The notes under the pieces were generated by a model. That model was not told where the DNA came from and did not search any database. It was given only the letters and a program-made list of their open reading frames with translations. This document shows, piece after piece, positions 60,732 through 64,000 of a DNA stretch of 64,000 nt. Location of the stretch: assembly GCA_023423275.1 (NCBI GenBank), contig JAFAFW010000031.1:1-64000 (forward strand), in the 5' to 3' direction. Both the position numbers and the translations under genes were made by a program. Source of the stretch: Pseudomonadota bacterium (GTDB lineage Bacteria; Pseudomonadota; Alphaproteobacteria; Rhizobiales; Hyphomicrobiaceae). Position 1 is the stretch's first letter. Each line of letters begins with the position of its first letter.

Positions 60732-61216
60732 GCAACTACTTCGAGGACCTTGAAATCGATAGCCTCGCGGTCCTGGGCTCGCATACCTTCGGCCGGACTG
60801 AGATCATCGATTTCGCGCGCAAATACGATCCGCAGCCGTTCCACCTCGACGATGAGGCCGCGCGAAACGGGCTGTTCGGCGGTTTGGCCGCCAGCGGCTG
60901 GCACACCAGCGCGGTCGGGGTGCGATTGTTGATCGACTACCGTCAGCGTGAAGCGGCATTGATCACGCTGCGCGGTGACCGGCCGGCGCGCTATGGTCCA
61001 TCGCCCGGATTCGAGAACCTGAAATGGCTGAAGCCCGTTCTGGCAGGCGATACCCTGACATACGCCGCGCGGGTGATCCAAAAGGTCGATTCACGATCCC
61101 GGCCGGAGGTGGGGCTCGTCTACACGCAAAGCGAGGCCACAAACCAGCGCGGCGAGCCGGCGTTCAGCGTCGTCACCAAGGTGTTCGTGGAGCGGCGGAG
61201 GCCGGCCACGGCTTGA
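60728..61216 (+). CDS. MaoC-like (R)-specific enoyl-CoA hydratase, second of a pair
   Basis: A 162-residue hotdog-fold hydratase. ARKYDPQPFHLDDEAARNGLFGG has the same D/H catalytic pair as its upstream neighbour, then AASGWHTSAVGVRLLIDY and LKWLKPVLAGDTL. Start ATG 60728 lies within the upstream stop; the open frame from 60536 is only an extension through that gene. Both copies keep the catalytic residues, so both subunits may be active, unlike pairs in which one is degenerate. The acyl-CoA substrate is unknown. Confidence 0.87.
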   Translation: MSNYFEDLEIDSLAVLGSHTFGRTEIIDFARKYDPQPFHLDDEAARNGLFGGLAASGWHTSAVGVRLLIDYRQREAALITLRGDRPARYGPSPGFENLKWLKPVLAGDTLTYAARVIQKVDSRSRPEVGLVYTQSEATNQRGEPAFSVVTKVFVERRRPATA

Positions 61217-61286
61217 TCCTGCGGGAAGCGGCTCCAATGTAATCGGTACGGGCCGAAGCTGATACGAGCCGGGAGAACCGCGTCTG

Positions 61287-61868
61287 ATGCAACGTTTTCT
61301 CGTAGCCTTCGCTGCGCTGGACGGGCAGACGGATAAAATTGCGCATCATATCGCGCGCAAACTCGAGGACGCGCGCTTTCTGGTGCGCCTCATCGATATG
61401 AGCGCAGGCCAGACCGAAGCCGGTGCGGATTCGTGCGATGCGGTGATCCTGGCCGCATCTGCCTACCGGCAGCACTTCGATTCCGGGCTGTCGGCATTCA
61501 TCTTGCGTCATGGCGAGGTTTTGCGACGCTGCCCGTCGGCTTTCGTTCCCGTCAGCCTGGCGGCGGCTTCGCATGATCCGGCGGAGAAATCGGCGATCGA
61601 CGAGGTCGCGCGGCAGTTCCTTTCTCAGGTCGGGTGGGCGCCGGATGAGGTTTTTCACGTCGCCGGGGCGATCGGTGAGCGCTCATCGAGCCTGCTCAAT
61701 GGCACCGTTTTGGAAGCGCTGTTCGAGCCTGTAACCGATGAACCGGATTCGCCGAGGGAACTGGAGCTGACCGACTGGGACGCGCTTGATAAATTCGTTC
61801 GCGGGTTTGGCGCCCATGTCGCGGCCACCACGTCGCCGTCCCCAGCCGACAAATCAGGCCGCACTTGA
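61287..61868 (+). CDS. Flavodoxin-like (HemG-related) protein
   Basis: A 193-residue protein. LVAFAALDGQTDKIAHHIARKLED at the N-terminus is a flavodoxin phosphate-binding loop (AALDGQTDKIA in place of the usual T/S-x-T-G-x-T). DAVILAASAYRQHF and VSLAAASHDP follow, as in HemG-type protoporphyrinogen oxidase or related flavodoxins. The assignment to HemG is by pattern and uncertain; a general flavodoxin domain is more secure. It lies between the MaoC pair and the CobW-type GTPase, all on the plus strand. Confidence 0.7.
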   Translation: MQRFLVAFAALDGQTDKIAHHIARKLEDARFLVRLIDMSAGQTEAGADSCDAVILAASAYRQHFDSGLSAFILRHGEVLRRCPSAFVPVSLAAASHDPAEKSAIDEVARQFLSQVGWAPDEVFHVAGAIGERSSSLLNGTVLEALFEPVTDEPDSPRELELTDWDALDKFVRGFGAHVAATTSPSPADKSGRT

Positions 61869-61926
61869 TCGCCGCTGCCAGACGTGCGAGCCACGGAAAT
61901 CGCAGACTGTTGGTGGATCCGCTGCC

Positions 61927-63003
61927 GTGAAGCTTCCCATCCCTCTCACCGTCCTGACCGGCTATCTTGGCTCAGGCAAAACGACGTTGCTGAAGGCGTT
62001 GTTGACGCAGCCGGAGATGGCCGGGACGGCGGTGATCGTCAACGAGTTCGGTGAAGTCGGCCTCGACGATGCGCTGATCGAAGCCGCGCAGGAGGAGACG
62101 ATCCTGCTCCCGTCGGGTTGCGTCTGCTGTGCGGTGCGCGACGATCTCGTCTCGGCGTTGCTCAAGCTGCATGACGATATGATGCACGACAGGATCGGAC
62201 CGCTGGAACGCATCGTGCTGGAGACCTCGGGTCTCGCCGATCCGGCCCCGATCGCCCACACGCTGATCAATGACCGCGATCTATTTCGCATCTATCGCCT
62301 GGACGGTATCGTCACGACGGTCGATGCCCAGCACGGACTGGCCCAGCTCGACGAGGCCTTCGAGCCAGCCCGGCAGGTGGCGATGGCGGACCGGATCGTG
62401 ATGACCAAAACGGATCTCGTCCCAGCCGAACAGGCCTCGCAGGTCAAAGACCGGCTCAAGGTGCTCAATCCGGCGGCAACTATTCTGACGGCGGTGAAAG
62501 GAGCGATTTCTCCAGCGCAGCTTTTCGATATCAAGGCCTATGAACTGCGCGAGGAGGAACAGGTCGCCGGCTGGCTTGCCGCCGACGCGTATGCTGGCCA
62601 CGTGCATGACTGTTCAGGGGAAGCGTGCAGTCATCCTGATCATGACCACCATCATCACGATCGCCAGCATCTGCATGGCATCCGCTCGTTCTGCCTGAGC
62701 TATGATGAGCCGCTCGACGCGCGCAAACTCGAATTTGCGATCGAGCTGCTCCGGAGCGCGCATGGTGACAATCTTCTGCGCGTGAAAGGGCTGTTGAACG
62801 TGCGCGATCATACACAACCGTTCGTCATCCACGGCGTGCAGCAGGTATTCTATCCGGTCGAGATGCTCGAGCGCTGGCCAAGTTCCGATCACCGCTCGCG
62901 CATCGTCTTCATCACGCGCGATCTCGATGAAACGAAGGTGCGCGAGGTTTTCACGCCGTTGATTGGAATGGATACGGCCGCCGCGCTTACAGATAAGCAA
63001 TAA
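61927..63003 (+). CDS. CobW/COG0523-family metal-chaperone GTPase
   Basis: A 358-residue P-loop GTPase. Walker A GYLGSGKTT is at about 12-20, the family metal motif is C65-V-C67-C68 (SGCVCCAVRDDL), and TKTD provides the G4 motif. A histidine-rich loop (HDCSGEACSHPDHDHHHHD plus RQHLH, about 228-252) binds metal, as in zinc or cobalt chaperones. COG0523 proteins insert or store zinc or cobalt; the name CobW refers to one member of cobalamin synthesis, and this member could be zinc-type. GTG 61927 is the likely start (GGTGGA upstream); a frame from 61786 has no support. Its stop overlaps the convergent DUF6644-like gene by 17 bp. Confidence 0.88.
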   Translation: MKLPIPLTVLTGYLGSGKTTLLKALLTQPEMAGTAVIVNEFGEVGLDDALIEAAQEETILLPSGCVCCAVRDDLVSALLKLHDDMMHDRIGPLERIVLETSGLADPAPIAHTLINDRDLFRIYRLDGIVTTVDAQHGLAQLDEAFEPARQVAMADRIVMTKTDLVPAEQASQVKDRLKVLNPAATILTAVKGAISPAQLFDIKAYELREEEQVAGWLAADAYAGHVHDCSGEACSHPDHDHHHHDRQHLHGIRSFCLSYDEPLDARKLEFAIELLRSAHGDNLLRVKGLLNVRDHTQPFVIHGVQQVFYPVEMLERWPSSDHRSRIVFITRDLDETKVREVFTPLIGMDTAAALTDKQ

Positions 63004-63481
63004 AGCGCCCGAGACCGGCGACGCAGAACCAGATGGCAAGTGAAAGCATCGCCGAGAGTTTGAAGCGGCCGGGCAATGGTGTCATTTCGGGTGTTTCAGC
63101 CAAGACGCGGCCAAGGGAACGCTGTACGACCAGCGCGTTGCCGATGCCGAGTAGGATCAAAGCAAGCTTGATCTGAAACACGGGGTTCATCGCGACGTGG
63201 CTGGCCTCTGCCGTGAAGAGCACGAGACCTGAGCAAATCAGGATGGTCAGGGCCGCCAAAGCAACCCAACGGGCAGGCTTGATGATTGCGGCTGGCAGAG
63301 TTTCTCGAAATGCGCCCAATATGCGCAGATCCATCACCGCCACCGCGCCAGCGAAGATCGTCAAGGCCAGGATATGTGTGACGTTGGCTGCGGGATAAGC
63401 CCAAATCGATTGGCGAATTGCGAGGCCCAGTCCGGACTGTTCGAGCGCAACGAGAATTTCTGGCGCTGGATGCTCCGCCAT
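62987..63481 (-). CDS. Four-helix membrane protein (DUF6644-like)
   Basis: A 164-residue protein with hydrophobic segments at about 34-54, 66-90, 98-120 and 140-162. The start MAEHPAPEILVALEQSGLGLAIRQS and WAYPAANVTHILALTIFAGAVAVMDLRILG match a group of alphaproteobacterial integral membrane proteins called DUF6644 (name from memory). The gene starts directly after the stop of the upstream DUF6152-like gene, so both form one operon. Function is unknown; the two families are usually found together. Confidence 0.72.
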   Translation of the reverse strand: MAEHPAPEILVALEQSGLGLAIRQSIWAYPAANVTHILALTIFAGAVAVMDLRILGAFRETLPAAIIKPARWVALAALTILICSGLVLFTAEASHVAMNPVFQIKLALILLGIGNALVVQRSLGRVLAETPEMTPLPGRFKLSAMLSLAIWFCVAGLGRFIAYL

Positions 63482-63832
63482 CTAGCGCATCTCGACTGTC
63501 TTGCCGTCGACCGTGATCCGTTCGGCCCGCATCTCGTCCGTCTCGCGGGTCGATGCATATCCATACGCTGTGATTGTTTTCTTGGGCTCGACCATTTCCT
63601 TGAGCGCACCACGGCTGACCATGCGTGACGTCGGCGCGAGCGTCACAGTCCACACCTTGTCTTTGCCCTGAACCGTGAGCGATACGTGTGGGTTCTCGAA
63701 CTTGGTCGTCAGGATCTGGCCTTCGACCGTGATGGGGTTTTTGGCGTCGTAGCTGCCCCATCCGTGATGGGCCATGGCGGGAATGAGCGAGGTAGAGAGC
63801 AGACCGACGGCAAATCCGAGACGTTTCAGCAC
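63482..63832 (-). CDS. Exported DUF6152-like protein
   Basis: A 116-residue protein from GTG 63832 (GGAGGT is 7 bases upstream); an ATG at 63847 would add five residues but then lies on top of the ribosome binding site. The signal peptide is about residues 1-20 (FAVGLLSTSLIPAMA). The mature chain starts HHGWGSYDAKNPITVEGQIL, then FENPHVSLTVQGKDKVW. The N-terminal His-His followed by a Tyr-Asp pair fits DUF6152, a small periplasmic metal-related family by guess. It is the first gene of the pair with the DUF6644-like gene. Confidence 0.75.
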   Translation of the reverse strand: MLKRLGFAVGLLSTSLIPAMAHHGWGSYDAKNPITVEGQILTTKFENPHVSLTVQGKDKVWTVTLAPTSRMVSRGALKEMVEPKKTITAYGYASTRETDEMRAERITVDGKTVEMR

Positions 63833-63889
63833 GAGCTTCACCTCCATGAGCGTCGTCGCTTTTCTGGAAACGTGAACTCCCTTGTTGCC

Positions 63890-63985
63890 TGGTTCAAGGG
63901 AAACCCGGCTGCTTTTTAATCACCTCTCGGTGATGCCCGTTCGGGGTAGAGGGTCAGAAGACCTGTCCTGCTCGCGGGACAAATG
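63890..63985 (+). promoter_or_regulatory. Structured leader with B12-box-like sequence (possible cobalamin riboswitch or relic)
   Basis: Between the divergent DUF6152-like gene and the window end lie several short hairpins: atcacc/ggtgat (63919-63934), cccg/cggg, ggtc/gacc (63952-63965) and gtcctg/cgggac. The stretch GGTCAGAAGACCTGTCC (63952-63968) is close to the B12 box of cobalamin riboswitches (AGYCMGGAGACCKGCC), with about three differences, and AAGGGAAACCCGG (63896-63908) resembles the GGGAAcccGG core. Other conserved blocks (GGTGaaAaTCC and CCCCGCAACTGT) are not seen, so a full riboswitch is doubtful. Any controlled plus-strand gene lies beyond the window. Confidence 0.28.
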
Positions 63986-64000
63986 CCGCGTTCGGTGATG

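Noticed and set aside
1..64000. CRISPR arrays, insertion sequences, tRNA and rRNA genes
   Set aside because: Reading both strands I found no regularly spaced repeats, transposase-like frames, or T-loop/acceptor patterns other than in the tmRNA.

Overview
The window reads as chromosomal DNA of a GC-rich alphaproteobacterium, most likely of the order Hyphomicrobiales (Rhizobiales). Support comes from a circularly permuted two-piece tmRNA gene with tag ANDNYAEAALAA, an alpha-type SspB ending in VSLDAFRKK, small families typical of this group (DUF992, DUF2842, DUF4169, DUF2065), and neighbourhoods such as ctaA/DUF2842, rplM-rpsI, thyA-folA-hflK-hflC-DUF2065-degP and psd-pssA. The genus cannot be fixed from sequence alone. 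I see no CRISPR array, insertion sequence, intact prophage, rRNA or tRNA gene. Most of the window is core and metabolic genes on both strands.

Layout. 1-1331: a near-perfect 275-bp inverted repeat in which the last 23 codons of a class III alcohol dehydrogenase occur twice, tail to tail; the complete gene lies on the minus strand. 1453-9534: PepSY protein, a three-repeat periplasmic protein, an FAD-linked 2-hydroxyacid dehydrogenase, a DUF900 hydrolase, meaB, pcp, a DUF992 protein and a glutathione transferase. 9662-13393: a TRAP dicarboxylate transporter operon (dctPQM) ending in an isocitrate lyase/PEP-mutase family lyase. 13620-15014: an isolated Wzz/BY-kinase-like protein without a P-loop. 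15030-19159: DUF2842, ctaA, argC, cupin, rpsI, rplM. 19310-25459: thioesterase, enoyl-CoA hydratase operon, membrane adenylate cyclase, LtaS/OpgB-like membrane transferase. 25687-29925: divergent aminotransferase (serine/alanine-glyoxylate type) and a large FAD/Fe-S dehydrogenase.

30034-30590 holds an orphan phage-tail-like DUF3168 gene and a 25-residue membrane peptide, followed by about 630 bp without a recognisable gene. 31223-34362 is a tripartite tricarboxylate transporter operon (tctCBA). 34508-45950: bactofilin, UvrD/PcrA helicase, AsmA-like giant protein, RHH and DUF4169 proteins, fumC, a CorC/HlyC membrane protein and a SUMF1-fold protein. 46272-48128: small hypothetical, NIPSNAP, cupin, SDR. 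48295-49377: sspB directly downstream of the tmRNA gene ssrA, so the degradation tag and its ClpXP adaptor are neighbours. 49422-59161: CPBP protease, thyA, lipoprotein, folA (with no normal start codon), hflK-hflC-DUF2065-degP envelope quality control, psd-pssA phosphatidylethanolamine synthesis, ychF. 59256-64000: lytic-transglycosylase-like protein, two overlapping MaoC hydratases, flavodoxin-like protein, CobW-type GTPase with a His-rich loop, a DUF6644/DUF6152-like pair and a structured region with a B12-box-like sequence.

The most unusual items are the start-of-window inverted repeat, the folA gene without ATG/GTG/TTG, the P-loop-less BY-kinase-like protein, the orphan DUF3168 gene, and the tmRNA/sspB pairing. 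I did not find a convincing wholly new multi-gene system; the best leads are listed as findings.
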